A DNA stretch of 64,000 bases from Rhodococcus sp. PAMC28707 (lineage in GTDB: Bacteria > Actinomycetota > Actinomycetes > Mycobacteriales > Mycobacteriaceae). The notes beneath the pieces were generated by a model, which was given only the letters and a program-made list of their open reading frames with translations, was not told the DNA's origin and did not search any database. Below, in pieces: positions 9,670 through 22,669 of this stretch. Both the position numbers and the translations under genes were made by a program. The DNA lies in contig NZ_CP039253.1 of assembly GCF_004795915.1 (NCBI RefSeq), positions 806,001 to 870,000 of the forward strand, given 5' to 3'. Position 1 is the first letter of the stretch, and each line of letters starts with the position of its first letter.

Positions 9670-10347
9670 CTAGGCAGTAGCGGCGCTCCATTCCGGTGCC
9701 CGCTCGGTCGTTGCCTCCGCCAGCGCTGCCTTCACGCCGTCTGCATCGAAGTCCTTTCCATACACGGGAGTACCTGGATGCTGACGCCACGAATCCGCTA
9801 GCGTGCCGCCGTCGACGGGTTCGAAGCCCAACTGCTCGACGACGTCGAACACCACGTCCTTGCCGGGTCCGTCTGCACCGGCGATGGGGAGCGCGATCCG
9901 ACCTGCTGCACTCTTCGGCTGCCCCTTCTCCAGGAGGTGCTTCCAGTAGATTCCGTTGAACACCTTGACGACATCGGCACCGCGCGAGCCGAGATGCTCT
10001 GCTACCCAGACGCTTTCCGGCTTGCCGTTCTCGATGTCGGCGATAAGGCCGTCACGTTGCTGAGGGTAGTAGTTGTTGGTCTCGATGATCGGGGCACCGT
10101 CTTTGGCGGTGTCGACGATGCCTGCGGCCAGGTCGGGAACGTTTTTCTGCGGGATGCTCACGATCACCAGATCGGCATCGAGAGCCGCTTCGGAACTCCA
10201 CACTGCGTGTGCGCCGGTCTCGGCTGCCAAATCGGACAGGGTCTCAGGAGATCTCGAGTTCGATACTCGAACCTCGTGCCCGAGCGCGCTGAGCCGCCGT
10301 GTCAATGTGCCACCGATGAATCCTGCGCCGATGATTCCGATCTTCAC
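9670..10347 (-). CDS. NADPH-dependent F420 reductase-like oxidoreductase
   Basis: 225 residues from GTG 10347, chosen because AAGGAG lies 8 bases upstream and the protein then begins VKIGIIGAGFIGGTL, a Rossmann dinucleotide motif at the very N-terminus. The rest follows the NADP oxidoreductase (F420-dependent type) family, with VSIPQKNVPD and ETNNYYPQRD-like stretches. Such proteins bind NADP(H); whether this one uses F420 is not shown. The gene follows nothing on its strand closely and ends 19 bp before the kinase start, so it may be transcribed with the PspC two-component genes. Confidence 0.7.
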   Translation of the reverse strand: MKIGIIGAGFIGGTLTRRLSALGHEVRVSNSRSPETLSDLAAETGAHAVWSSEAALDADLVIVSIPQKNVPDLAAGIVDTAKDGAPIIETNNYYPQQRDGLIADIENGKPESVWVAEHLGSRGADVVKVFNGIYWKHLLEKGQPKSAAGRIALPIAGADGPGKDVVFDVVEQLGFEPVDGGTLADSWRQHPGTPVYGKDFDADGVKAALAEATTERAPEWSAATA

Positions 10348-10485
10348 TTCGATAACTCCTTCGTTTTGCGAATAACTTTCTGTCAAGCACAACCTCCATC
10401 GAAGACCGATTCATTCCTACCCCCGGCGTGAATATCAGGGCTATCCCTGATGTGCTCGACGCAGCAACCCGCCACGATGGTCGAC

Positions 10486-11853
10486 ATGAGCAACACAACC
10501 GTCTCCGAGCAGCTCCAACAGATGTGGCGCACCCGCCCCTACCGGTTGCCGCAGCGGGGCCATATCGCGGGCGTCGCAGCCGGCATCGGATACCGCTACG
10601 GCGTCGACCCTGTTCTCATTCGCGTCGCACTCGTGGTCGGGACGATCTTCGGCGGCGCCGGAATCGTTCTGTACCTCGCCGCCTGGTTGCTCTTGAGCAA
10701 GCCGGGTGATTCCGCCTCTGCGGCACAGTCACTGGTCGGCAAGGGCACCAGCACGAAAACCATCGTTCTGGTAGTTGCACTGATCATCGCCGTCACGACG
10801 ATCGGTCCCACCGGATTCGGTCTCGACGGTTCAGGTCTGGTCAGTACGCTCGCGCTCCTCGGCGGCCTGTGGCTATTGCACCAGCGTCGTCCGGAGCCGC
10901 CGGAGTTTCTCCCGGACGGATCCACCACATATCCACTAGGTGGAGCCTCGGCCTACCCACAGTCGACTTTTCCGATCTCCTTCGACACGCCGTACAACGC
11001 CTCTTCCCAGCCCAACTCCTGGGGAGCAGCGCAGTATCGTCCTCCGCAGTACGATGCCGGTCGAGGCGGGTACACCCCGTACACGACGCTCCCCAAGAGT
11101 TACGTCCCCACTCCACCACCGGCGACGGGTGTTGATCTCACCAAATCCACTCCCCCGCAAAATCTTTCCGAGCCACCGATACCTCCCTCATGGGATCCAC
11201 TCGGAGTCGCTCCGTTCGCCTGGGACCTCCCCGAACCCGCAGCAGCAACTGCGCCCGAGATCATCGAAAAGAAAAAGCACTCACGGTGGACATCGAGCTT
11301 CATCGGACTCGCATTGCTGGCTGCGGCACTTACCGGAGCCATTGCCGCAAGCAGTGAATCGATGTGGCTCACCCCGGCACGGATCGCCGCAGTCGCCCTC
11401 GCAGTGGTCGCGACCGGCTTGATTCTCGGCGCATTTCTCCGCAAGGGTTACGGACTGCTGATCGTCACCGGACCGTTGGTGGCATTCGTGGTGTTCGCGT
11501 CGATAATCGGACCCATCTCCTTCGACACCCAGTACGCGGGCCAACAACAATATCGACCGACGACGATGGCAGATCTGCAATCCGAATACACCGTGCAGGG
11601 TGGCGATCTCCAACTCGATCTGCGCGGACTGGACCTCACCGAGGACCGAACGATCTCTGTCGACGTCACGGCAGGAAACGCCACGATTTCCGTCCCCGAT
11701 GGAATGAACATCCGAACCGACTGCACGTCCGTTGCGGCCAGCACTAAGTGCGGGCCCACTGGTGTGCAGCAAGGCAATTCGCCCGACAACACGTCGATCC
11801 TGACCATAGAAGGATCAGCGCGGGCCGGCAATCTGGAGGTACTCCGTGGCTGA
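10486..11853 (+). CDS. PspC-domain membrane protein, EsrI-like
   Basis: 455 residues from ATG 10486 (ATG 10477 and 10450 are in frame). The N-terminus holds a PspC domain (YRLPQRGHIAGVAAGIGYRYGV, then a membrane helix, residues about 25-85). A Pro/Tyr-rich segment, several helices between about 270 and 365 and a C-terminal extracytoplasmic domain (about 370-455) with a short beta-rich pattern follow. It faces the kinase-regulator pair and is probably its inhibitor or sensor partner, as EsrI is for EsrSR. The stop overlaps the next gene by 8 bp. Confidence 0.7.
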   Translation: MSNTTVSEQLQQMWRTRPYRLPQRGHIAGVAAGIGYRYGVDPVLIRVALVVGTIFGGAGIVLYLAAWLLLSKPGDSASAAQSLVGKGTSTKTIVLVVALIIAVTTIGPTGFGLDGSGLVSTLALLGGLWLLHQRRPEPPEFLPDGSTTYPLGGASAYPQSTFPISFDTPYNASSQPNSWGAAQYRPPQYDAGRGGYTPYTTLPKSYVPTPPPATGVDLTKSTPPQNLSEPPIPPSWDPLGVAPFAWDLPEPAAATAPEIIEKKKHSRWTSSFIGLALLAAALTGAIAASSESMWLTPARIAAVALAVVATGLILGAFLRKGYGLLIVTGPLVAFVVFASIIGPISFDTQYAGQQQYRPTTMADLQSEYTVQGGDLQLDLRGLDLTEDRTISVDVTAGNATISVPDGMNIRTDCTSVAASTKCGPTGVQQGNSPDNTSILTIEGSARAGNLEVLRG

Positions 11854-12094
11854 ATCCTGGCAGTACGGCGACAGCGACGACGACACCACTCTGGAGAATC
11901 GCGCTCGAACACGGCCGTCCGCTCTGCTTTTCCTCGTCGGACTTGCCGCAGCGATGGTCAGCGTCTGCGCATTGATCGGCCCGAGCGCGCTCGTCACGCT
12001 CGGCACCGTGCAGTTCCGCTGGGTATTCGTGGTGGCGGCGATCGTGGTGGGGACGGTGCTACTACTTGCCCCTGGACGAAAAGGTAAGCAGTAG
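11846..12094 (+). CDS. Small two-helix membrane protein
   Basis: 82 residues from GTG 11846, with GGAGG nine bases upstream inside the previous gene. An acidic N-terminus (residues 1-22) precedes two membrane helices (ALLFLVGLAAAMVSVCALIG and WVFVVAAIVVGTVLLLA). It overlaps the PspC gene, so it is probably part of the same envelope-stress unit. It ends 8 bp from guaA, which runs towards it. Function unknown. Confidence 0.7.
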   Translation: MAESWQYGDSDDDTTLENRARTRPSALLFLVGLAAAMVSVCALIGPSALVTLGTVQFRWVFVVAAIVVGTVLLLAPGRKGKQ

Positions 12095-12101
12095 CACCAT
12101 T

Positions 12102-13692
<1,591 letters not shown>

Positions 13693-13759
13693 CTGATCAG
13701 CTTAGTGGGCAGGCCCGGGAGCGCGACGCAGCACTCGACCGGGACGACGCGGCGAAGGA

Positions 13760-15490
13760 TCACGCATCTTCCGATATGGCAGTCTTCGATGATCGAATCT
13801 CCACGATCGGCAGACGCAACGCCGCCGGCGCCGATACGGGGACAACCGGGCTGACAGGCGCGATGGGATCGAGACGTCGGTACGGCTCACCCTGACGTGG
13901 ACGTAGATCCTGCTCGCCCTTGTTCGGCCACAACGCGGCGGACCGCTCCGCTTGCGCGGTGATGGTCAGTGACGGGTTGACTCCGAGGTTGGCCGAGACG
14001 GCCGAGCCGTCGACGACGCTCATCGTCGGGTAGCCGTACACACGCTGGTACGGGTCGATTACTCCATGCTCGGCATCCGAGGCGATCGCACAGCCGCCGA
14101 GGAAGTGGGCGGTGAGTGGGATGTTGAACAGCTCACCCCACGTTCCGCCTGCAACGCCGCCGATCTTCTTCGCTACCCGGCGCGTCGCATCGTTGCCCTC
14201 GGGGATCCACGTCGGATTCGGCTCGCCGTGGCCCTGTCTGCTCGAGACCTTGCGTCCGAACAGACCGCGCTTGGTGAACGTGGTGATCGAGTTGTCGAGG
14301 TTCTGCATCACCAACGCGATGATGGTGCGCTCGCTCCAGTTCTTGACGCTGACGATTCGCACGAAGTCGAGGGGATGTGCGATCGCGGTGAAGAGGAATT
14401 TCAGCCACCGCGGGATACGTCCTCCCCCGTCGGTCATCAGGGTCTGCAGCAAACCCATCGCGTTCGAGCCCTTGCCGTAACGCACGGGCTCGATGTGCGT
14501 GTTCGGCGACGGGTGGAACGACGACGTGATGGCCACGCCGCGCGTCAGATCCATTGCCGGATCGACCTTCAACTTGGCTGCGCCGACGATGGATTCGGAG
14601 TTGGTACGAGTTAGCTCACCGAGAGTGCTCGACAGCAACGGCAAAGCGCCGTCGTCCTTCATTCGATGCAGCAGATTCTGTGTACCCCAGGTCCCGGCGG
14701 CCATTACGACGTGGGCGGCGGTGTACGTCTTGGCATCCTTGCGTACCCACGCTCCGGTCCGCTCGGTGGCGACGTCCCATGTGCCGTCCGGAAGCGAGCG
14801 AAGACCGCTCACGGTTGTCATGGGGATGATGTCGACTCCGGCGCGCTCCGCGAGCGCGAGGTAGTTCTTCAGAAGTGTGTTCTTTGCCCCGTGCCTGCAC
14901 CCGGTCATGCACTCGCCGCACTCGATGCAGCCGGTGCGCTCGGGCCCCACACCGCCGAAGTAGGGATCGGCGACCTTCTTGCCCGCCTCGCCTCCGAAGA
15001 ACACACCGACCGGAGTCTGAATGAAGGTCTCGCCTACGCCCATGTCCTCGGCGACGGACTTCATGACCTCGTCCGCAGGAGTCATGTGGGGGTTGCGGAC
15101 GACCCCGAGCATGCGAGTGGCCTGGTCGTAGAACGGGGTGAGCTCACTGTTCCAGTCGGTGATGTGGGCCCACTGCTTGTCGTTGAAGAACGACTCCGGC
15201 GGCTGGTAGAGCGTGTTGGCGTAGTTGAGCGAACCGCCCCCGACACCCGCGCCCGCGAGGATCAGGCAGTCACGCAGCAAGTGCACACGCTGAATGCCGT
15301 AGCACCCGAGCTTGGGCGCCCACAGAAAACGCTTGAGGTCCCAGCTGGTCTTGGCGAAATCCTTGTCCTCGTACCGGCGACCGGCTTCGAGAATGCCTAC
15401 GCTGTAGCCCTTCTCCACGAGCCGCAACGCGGTGACGCTGCCACCGAAACCGGATCCGACGATCACAACGTCGTAATCGGTCTTTCGCAT
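13760..15490 (-). CDS. GMC oxidoreductase, cholesterol-oxidase-like (ChoD type)
   Basis: 576 residues from ATG 15490, with GGAGG upstream; the longer open frame to 15547 lacks such a site. The FAD motif VIVGSGFGGSVTALRL is at the N-terminus, and the C-terminal active-site region shows LTAHFLGGCAI and GVNPSLTITAQAE. A cysteine cluster (CIECGECMTGC) near residue 195 is unusual for a simple oxidase and points to the wider GMC/ChoD-like dehydrogenase group. In M. tuberculosis the same position carries choD. True cholesterol oxidase activity is not assured. A 12-bp palindrome lies upstream at 15636. Confidence 0.8.
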   Translation of the reverse strand: MRKTDYDVVIVGSGFGGSVTALRLVEKGYSVGILEAGRRYEDKDFAKTSWDLKRFLWAPKLGCYGIQRVHLLRDCLILAGAGVGGGSLNYANTLYQPPESFFNDKQWAHITDWNSELTPFYDQATRMLGVVRNPHMTPADEVMKSVAEDMGVGETFIQTPVGVFFGGEAGKKVADPYFGGVGPERTGCIECGECMTGCRHGAKNTLLKNYLALAERAGVDIIPMTTVSGLRSLPDGTWDVATERTGAWVRKDAKTYTAAHVVMAAGTWGTQNLLHRMKDDGALPLLSSTLGELTRTNSESIVGAAKLKVDPAMDLTRGVAITSSFHPSPNTHIEPVRYGKGSNAMGLLQTLMTDGGGRIPRWLKFLFTAIAHPLDFVRIVSVKNWSERTIIALVMQNLDNSITTFTKRGLFGRKVSSRQGHGEPNPTWIPEGNDATRRVAKKIGGVAGGTWGELFNIPLTAHFLGGCAIASDAEHGVIDPYQRVYGYPTMSVVDGSAVSANLGVNPSLTITAQAERSAALWPNKGEQDLRPRQGEPYRRLDPIAPVSPVVPVSAPAALRLPIVEIRSSKTAISEDA

Positions 15491-15635
15491 CTTTCGACCT
15501 CCACCTCGTACGTACCGCAACCAGCCTCGTTTGCCGACCCGCCACACCTATCAGGTGATCGAGACCACACGGTAGGTGACAGAAAGCGCGACCTGACCAC
15601 AGGGCTGTGACAGTTGACACTAGCTACCTTAGCTG

Positions 15636-15647
15636 TAACTGCAGTTA
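15636..15647. promoter_or_regulatory. 12-bp perfect palindrome upstream of the GMC gene
   Basis: TAACTGCAGTTA, centred about 150 bp upstream of the ATG at 15490, in the gap after the guaB3 terminator. It could be an operator for a TetR-type regulator of the oxidoreductase gene; no regulator is adjacent. Confidence 0.4.
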
Positions 15648-15681
15648 GCACCATCTTCGGGGCGGTCCCGAGAATGCACAA

Positions 15682-15716
15682 AAGGCGCGCACCCCAACGA
15701 TCGGGGTGCGCGCCTT
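15682..15716 (-). terminator. Terminator hairpin after guaB3
   Basis: Stem GGCGCGCACCCC (15684-15695), 7-base loop, GGGGTGCGCGCC (15703-15714), extended by AA/TT pairs. It lies 17 bp past the guaB3 stop and separates it from the GMC gene. Confidence 0.85.
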
Positions 15717-15732
15717 CCGGAAGAGACGGAGC

Positions 15733-16872
15733 TCAGCCTCTGACGTTCAGGCCCACCTTCTGAAACTCCTTCAAATCGGAATAGCCCGACTTTGCCATCG
15801 AACGACGCAGTCCACCAACAAGATTGATCGAACCGTACGGCTCACTCGAGGGCCCGTGAAGCACCTGATCGAGGCTCGGGCGCTCCCCTGCTGCAACCGG
15901 CAACAGTGCACCGCGAGGCATGGACGGATGCGCAGCCGCCGACGGCCAGTACCAACCCCTACCGGGAGCCTCCGCTGCGGCAGCGAGTGGAGCCCCCAGC
16001 ACCGCGGCGTCCGCTCCACACGCGATAGCCTTCGCCAACCCACCCGAAGTGGTGATGCCACCGTCGGCGATCACGTGGACATAGCGTCCGCCGGTTTCGT
16101 CGAGATACTCCCGCCGTGCAGCAGCGGCGTCTGCGATCGCAGTCGCCATCGGCACTCCGATGCCCAGGACCTCACCCGTCGTCGTGCCACCCTCCACAGA
16201 GCCGTACCCGACGATCACGCCGGCCGCACCGGTCCGCATCAGATGCAGCGCAGTGCGATGATCACTGACGCCACCCGCGATCACGGGAACGTCGAGATCT
16301 GCGATGAACGTCTTGAGGTTCAATGGTTCGTCGTCACTGCGCGCGACATGCTCGGCCGAGATGATCGTGCCCTGAATCACCAGAAGATCGATGCCGGCCG
16401 CAATCAGCGCAGGAGTCAAGCTTCTCGCGCGCTGGGGACTCACCCGAACTGCCACCGTCACCCCCGAGGCACGAACCTGCGCGATGGCGGCTGCGAGTAG
16501 TTCCGGCTGCAACGGAGCCGCATGCAGCTTCTGCAGAAACGCTACCGGCGCATCGGCGTCGAAATCGCTTCCGGCGATAGAAACCAGCTCGTCGATCTTC
16601 GCTTGGACATCGGAATGCCGCGCCCACAAACCTTCGCCGTTGATGACACCGAGCCCACCCTGTTTACCGAGTTCGATAGCGAATTCAGGTGACACCAAAG
16701 CGTCGGTGGGGTGAGCCAACACCGGAATGTCGAAGCGGTATGCGTCGAGCTGCCAGGCCGTCGAGACCTCCTTCGACGACCGTGTACGCCGGGACGGCAC
16801 GATGTCGACGTCCTCGAGCTGGTAGGTACGCCGGGCTTCTCTGCCCATGCCGATTTCAACGAGGTCGCGCAC
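15733..16872 (-). CDS. guaB3: GuaB3, IMP dehydrogenase family protein
   Basis: 379 residues, shorter than IMP dehydrogenase because the CBS domains are absent. It keeps the TIM-barrel pattern (VRPS-like start LEDVDIVPSRRTRSSKE, later VIADGGITTSGGLAKAIACGADAAVLG). The IMPDH catalytic Cys loop is not present in its usual form; VGYGSVEGGTTTGEVLG stands there instead. Actinobacterial GuaB3 proteins next to guaB2 are known; they are not replacements for IMP dehydrogenase, and some act on GMP or other purines. It follows guaB2 by 64 bp and ends at a strong hairpin. Confidence 0.88.
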   Translation of the reverse strand: MRDLVEIGMGREARRTYQLEDVDIVPSRRTRSSKEVSTAWQLDAYRFDIPVLAHPTDALVSPEFAIELGKQGGLGVINGEGLWARHSDVQAKIDELVSIAGSDFDADAPVAFLQKLHAAPLQPELLAAAIAQVRASGVTVAVRVSPQRARSLTPALIAAGIDLLVIQGTIISAEHVARSDDEPLNLKTFIADLDVPVIAGGVSDHRTALHLMRTGAAGVIVGYGSVEGGTTTGEVLGIGVPMATAIADAAAARREYLDETGGRYVHVIADGGITTSGGLAKAIACGADAAVLGAPLAAAAEAPGRGWYWPSAAAHPSMPRGALLPVAAGERPSLDQVLHGPSSEPYGSINLVGGLRRSMAKSGYSDLKEFQKVGLNVRG

Positions 16873-16936
16873 GGGTGCGCCCCTTTCTCAAGAGTTACAG
16901 GATGAATGCTTCAGCACGCCGGATCGGCGCGGCACA

Positions 16937-19187
<2,251 letters not shown>

Positions 19188-19225
19188 CCTACACCGAAAT
19201 CTGATCAACTCCCACAACAACGAAG

Positions 19226-19262
19226 AAAGGCCCGACACGAGAACTTCGTGTCGGGCCTTTCT
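19226..19262. terminator. Bidirectional terminator between the DUF5319 gene and rsdA
   Basis: Stem AAAGGCCCGACACGA (19226-19240), 5-base loop, TCGTGTCGGGCCTTT (19246-19260), then TTC. The A and T tracts on both sides fit termination from both genes. Confidence 0.9.
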
Positions 19263-19289
19263 TATCGTGTCCGTTGTCTGTGCTGGGAC

Positions 19290-20303
19290 CTAGCTGCCGT
19301 CGAGTATCTCGACACGCTGCTGCGAGGTGCCTCCCCCGCCGGTCGACCCACTGGCAGCTGCCGTGGTGGGACTCGGTACCTTCACGATCGTCGGCGAAGG
19401 TGGCGCGGTTTCGGTGACCGGCGGCGCCGACGTTGGCGGCGGTCCTGTCGGCGTAGAAACCGGTGGCGGCGGTGGCGGGACCTCGACCGGTGACGTCAGC
19501 ACCGGAAGAAGCGGCAACTCCTGCGGCGGCACCTGCATCGGAGGGATATCGGAAGGAATGTTCTCCGGCAGCGGAACGATCGAATCGGTCGCGGGTGGCG
19601 CAAACGGCGGGAGCGTGGGAAGCGTCGGGATCAATGCTTGCAGTTGATCCATCAGACGGTGCAGCCACATCTCGAGGTCTGATCGCTGGGCTCGGTCGGT
19701 GACCGAGTCCGTCGTCGAAGTCGCACCGTCGAGCAAGGTGCGCGCACCCTGGACATCACCGGCTGCAAGCAACTGCTCTGCCTGCTCCAACTTGGATGTC
19801 GTATCGATCTGCGCCACTGTCGAATCCGCCTGCTGAGCGAACACTACCGACTTGACGCTCCACAGCGGATCACCCGGCGCGGAGTTGTACGAGAAAACGA
19901 CCAAACCGCCCATCACGACGGCGATTGCTGCGGCAGCACCCGCGATCGGACGTAGAAAACTGGACCGACCCCGACGGGAGTTTCTCCGAGACAGATCCGC
20001 GGCAGCGATCTCCTGTTCGACAGCGACAACGACGTCGTCGACGCTTGGGCCGCTGGGCAGCGCAGGCGAGATGACCTCGGCTCTCCAACCGGCCAAAAGC
20101 AACGCGAGGCGATACTCGTCTGCATTGTCCGTGGAGACCGGACCGTCATTCCTGAGAGCCTCGATGAACTGGTCGTCACGACGCACTGCAGCGATGTCGA
20201 CGAGACCCGCATCGGTGTACGGGTCATTTCCGGGCGATGGGGACGACGACCCGTCGGGTCGACCGATACGGGGAATGCCATCACGGCCGTTGTTCCTAGC
20301 CAT
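19290..20303 (-). CDS. rsdA: Anti-sigma-D factor RsdA
   Basis: 337 residues from ATG 20303 (ATG 20312 is also in frame). The cytoplasmic N-terminal part (about 1-110, DDQFIEALRNDGPV... EYRLALLLAGWRAEV) is the sigma-binding region. One membrane helix (about 117-137, IAGAAAAIAVVMGGLVVFSY) follows, then an outer domain and a Pro/Thr/Val-rich tail of about 110 residues. It sits directly behind sigD, overlapping it by 8 bp, as in mycobacteria, where RsdA holds SigD at the membrane until proteolysis frees it. Confidence 0.88.
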   Translation of the reverse strand: MARNNGRDGIPRIGRPDGSSSPSPGNDPYTDAGLVDIAAVRRDDQFIEALRNDGPVSTDNADEYRLALLLAGWRAEVISPALPSGPSVDDVVVAVEQEIAAADLSRRNSRRGRSSFLRPIAGAAAAIAVVMGGLVVFSYNSAPGDPLWSVKSVVFAQQADSTVAQIDTTSKLEQAEQLLAAGDVQGARTLLDGATSTTDSVTDRAQRSDLEMWLHRLMDQLQALIPTLPTLPPFAPPATDSIVPLPENIPSDIPPMQVPPQELPLLPVLTSPVEVPPPPPPVSTPTGPPPTSAPPVTETAPPSPTIVKVPSPTTAAASGSTGGGGTSQQRVEILDGS

Positions 20304-20874
20304 ACATTTCACCCGCTTTCACAACTTCGTTCTTCAACTTCGCGAGGGCTCGATGTTGAGCCACGCGGACAGCGCCTGCAGTACTCCCGACTGCTGCCGC
20401 AGTTTCCTCTGCCGACAATCCGACAACAAGGCGAAGCACGAGAATCTCGCGATGCTTCGCCGGGAGGGTTCCCAGCAGTGCAGTCATCTGTCGGCTCGAC
20501 TCGGATTCCAAAGCTCGCTGCTCGGGTCCGTGTTCGGTGGAGACGACATCTGGTACTTCGGCGGCTGGGTCCGATTTGTTACGTGATGCGCTTCGGTGTG
20601 CATCTGCAACCTTGTGAGCGGCAATGCCGTAGACGAAGGCCATGAACGGTCTGCCCTGATCCTGATAGCGAGGCAAGGCGGTCATGACGGCCAAGCAGAC
20701 CTCCTGCGCAACGTCGTCTGCCGAGAGTTGACCACGCTCGGCAGACCCCACTCGAGCGCGGCAGTACCGCACGACCAGTGGACGAATGATTTCCAATACC
20801 CGGGAGAGCGCAGCTCTTTCGCCCTGCGCAGCAGCAACGACGAAGGAGTCCAACTCCTCACCCGTGTTGTTCAT
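20296..20874 (-). CDS. sigD: ECF RNA polymerase sigma factor SigD
   Basis: 192 residues with region 2 (RYCRARVG... DDVAQEVCLAVMTALPRYQ... FVYGIAAHKVADAHR) and region 4 (LPAKHREILVLRLVVGLSAEETA). Regions 1 and 3 are missing, as in ECF factors. Order sigD-rsdA and the neighbouring whiB3 and guaB2 genes match M. tuberculosis Rv3414c. In mycobacteria SigD serves stationary-phase and ribosome-related genes; regulation is through the membrane anti-sigma factor encoded next. Confidence 0.9.
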   Translation of the reverse strand: MNNTGEELDSFVVAAAQGERAALSRVLEIIRPLVVRYCRARVGSAERGQLSADDVAQEVCLAVMTALPRYQDQGRPFMAFVYGIAAHKVADAHRSASRNKSDPAAEVPDVVSTEHGPEQRALESESSRQMTALLGTLPAKHREILVLRLVVGLSAEETAAAVGSTAGAVRVAQHRALAKLKNEVVKAGEMYG

Positions 20875-20997
20875 CGCTCAAGGATTCCCCGCGTTACAGT
20901 GACGCCGTCCGGATCGACTGGCGCTTCCACCCGCAGGTGGAACCTAGTAAGGATAGCGACCCTCCCCGTTCATAATCGAACCGCTCGGTCCGTGATG

Positions 20998-21837
20998 TCA
21001 CACAGCAATAACGTCACCACCGCGTCGGCCGAGAAGTGCAGCACTCTCGGCGACGACTTTCTTTGCGGCGCTCCCCTCGCAGATGCCGTCCAACAACATG
21101 GCACTCGCCCAACGCAATGGTAGAAGTCCGAGCTCCGAGCAGGCATCGAGCACCGAATAAGCGAGCGTGCGAGCACCGTCGAGGTCCCCCACCGAGCTGT
21201 ATGCAGCGGCGACGATCAGGTCGGTCTTCACTCGGTGCCGTAACGAAACGGTATCGGTTGCGCGTTCGCGTGCATCGAGTGCGTGTCGCACGGCCGCGGG
21301 TCCGTCGCCCGAGAACATCGCCAGCTCTGCCATGACCCACCGAAGTCTCAGCTGTGGTCGCCACAGATCCCAGCTCGGGTACTGCGCGAGCGTTCTACTG
21401 CATCTGTCGAGAAATGCCGAGGACAAGGCGAATCGCCCCGAACCCAGTGCGTCGGCGGCCAGCCCGGTGAGCGCATCACATTGCGCCTCGACCAGCACGG
21501 GGTATTCGACTCCGCTGGTCACGCCCACCATAGCGATGGCGCGCCCGTCGAATCGCTCTGCAGTTCGGTGAGCACCGATCTGTCTCGACCACGACGCGCG
21601 TGTCGATCCAGCAAGGGAGAGCACCGTGTGCCCCGCCGGGAGTGTGTTCTCGAGCGTGTCCAGTTCGGCGCGACCGAGCGCATAGCGCCCCTGTCCCCCC
21701 AGCGCAATCGCTCGAAGCCACGTCGAAGTCGGGTCATGCGCCGATGGGAGCGGCCAGAGACCGGGATTGGCCCCGAACGCGGCTGCCCGCAGGATGTCGA
21801 CCGCCGTCGGGACACGTTCTGTATCGGCCAGGTGCAC
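20998..21837 (-). CDS. Rv3415c-like protein of unknown function
   Basis: About 279 residues if GTG 21837 is used; the frame is open to 21861. The sequence is helical with a TPR-like pattern (STWLRAIALGGQGRYALGRAELDTLE, LSSAFLDRCSRTLAQYPSWDLWRPQLRLRW). No catalytic motif is visible. The same position between sigD and whiB3 holds Rv3415c in M. tuberculosis. It ends 123 bp before sigD on the same strand. Confidence 0.65.
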   Translation of the reverse strand: MHLADTERVPTAVDILRAAAFGANPGLWPLPSAHDPTSTWLRAIALGGQGRYALGRAELDTLENTLPAGHTVLSLAGSTRASWSRQIGAHRTAERFDGRAIAMVGVTSGVEYPVLVEAQCDALTGLAADALGSGRFALSSAFLDRCSRTLAQYPSWDLWRPQLRLRWVMAELAMFSGDGPAAVRHALDARERATDTVSLRHRVKTDLIVAAAYSSVGDLDGARTLAYSVLDACSELGLLPLRWASAMLLDGICEGSAAKKVVAESAALLGRRGGDVIAV

Positions 21838-22669
21838 CGAGCAAGAGTACCTTTTGGGCAACAGTACCTTCGGGAAAAATGTGGGCCCGATGGTTGAATA
21901 TCGCCGAGCAGCGCGAATGTGTTTTAGTTCCCGACAGCTCGACCGTTTACTTGTTTCACAGACAGAATTCGAACTTTTCCACGACTTTTATCACAGAATT
22001 AACAATTCATTCTGCGACGAATGGGTGAACAATGCCAACCGCTTATGAACAGAAGGTTAAACGGTTTCTCTTTCCCGTCGGACAACATCTGGTGCCGGAG
22101 AGAACGTGCTGTCCAAGTACGAGACCCAACGCATTCGCTACCCGCATTTCGAACTCGACCGACCCCCGAATCGTTCACAGGCGCGGATTCGCGAGAGGCT
22201 CTCACGAGCGCGGAGCACAAACCCAGCCGTCCTACCAGCAAGGATGCCGGATTTCGCGGTCAGTTCCCTCTATTGAGCCCGTAGTGGCCCACCAGGCTGC
22301 ATGACCTCCCATCGCACGGCGAGGGTGCGGACGCTCGCCCGTCGGCGCCGCGACCACGGCAACTTCTTCGACCGGACCGCCATGCACGAGATTGTTCCGA
22401 AGTAAATAACCAACAAGTAAAAGTTTCGTGATTGCCTATGCACATCGACACGATGAAAAACTGTTGACTCGTTTTCCTCGACTCGCATAACGTTGTGGAT
22501 GTTCCGACAAAGTCGGTGAACGCGTACCGACCCGAACTTCGATCATGCTCAGTTCTTCTCGCGGGCCTTGTAAAGAAAGTTCATGTCGACACCGATGCCA
22601 GCCCCGCTTGCCGCTCTTCCCCCACTCGCCGACTTCGCAAGGACGCGAGCCTGCACCCTAGGAGTAGTC
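21838..22669. other. Long gap and leader upstream of whiB3
   Basis: About 830 bp with no convincing gene. The stretch 21930-22480 is clearly richer in A/T than its surroundings. Short open frames on both strands lack ribosome-binding sites and family motifs. A possible whiB3 promoter lies at 22464-22491, leaving a leader of roughly 170 nt. Confidence 0.6.
22464..22491 (+). promoter_or_regulatory. Candidate whiB3 promoter
   Basis: TTGACT (22464-22469), 16-base spacer, CATAAC (22486-22491). It is the best sigma-70-like pair in the gap, read by eye only. Confidence 0.3.

Noticed and set aside
21883-22660. Several 60-90-codon frames upstream of whiB3
   Set aside because: None has a ribosome-binding site, a family motif or GC-rich third positions, and they overlap each other on both strands.
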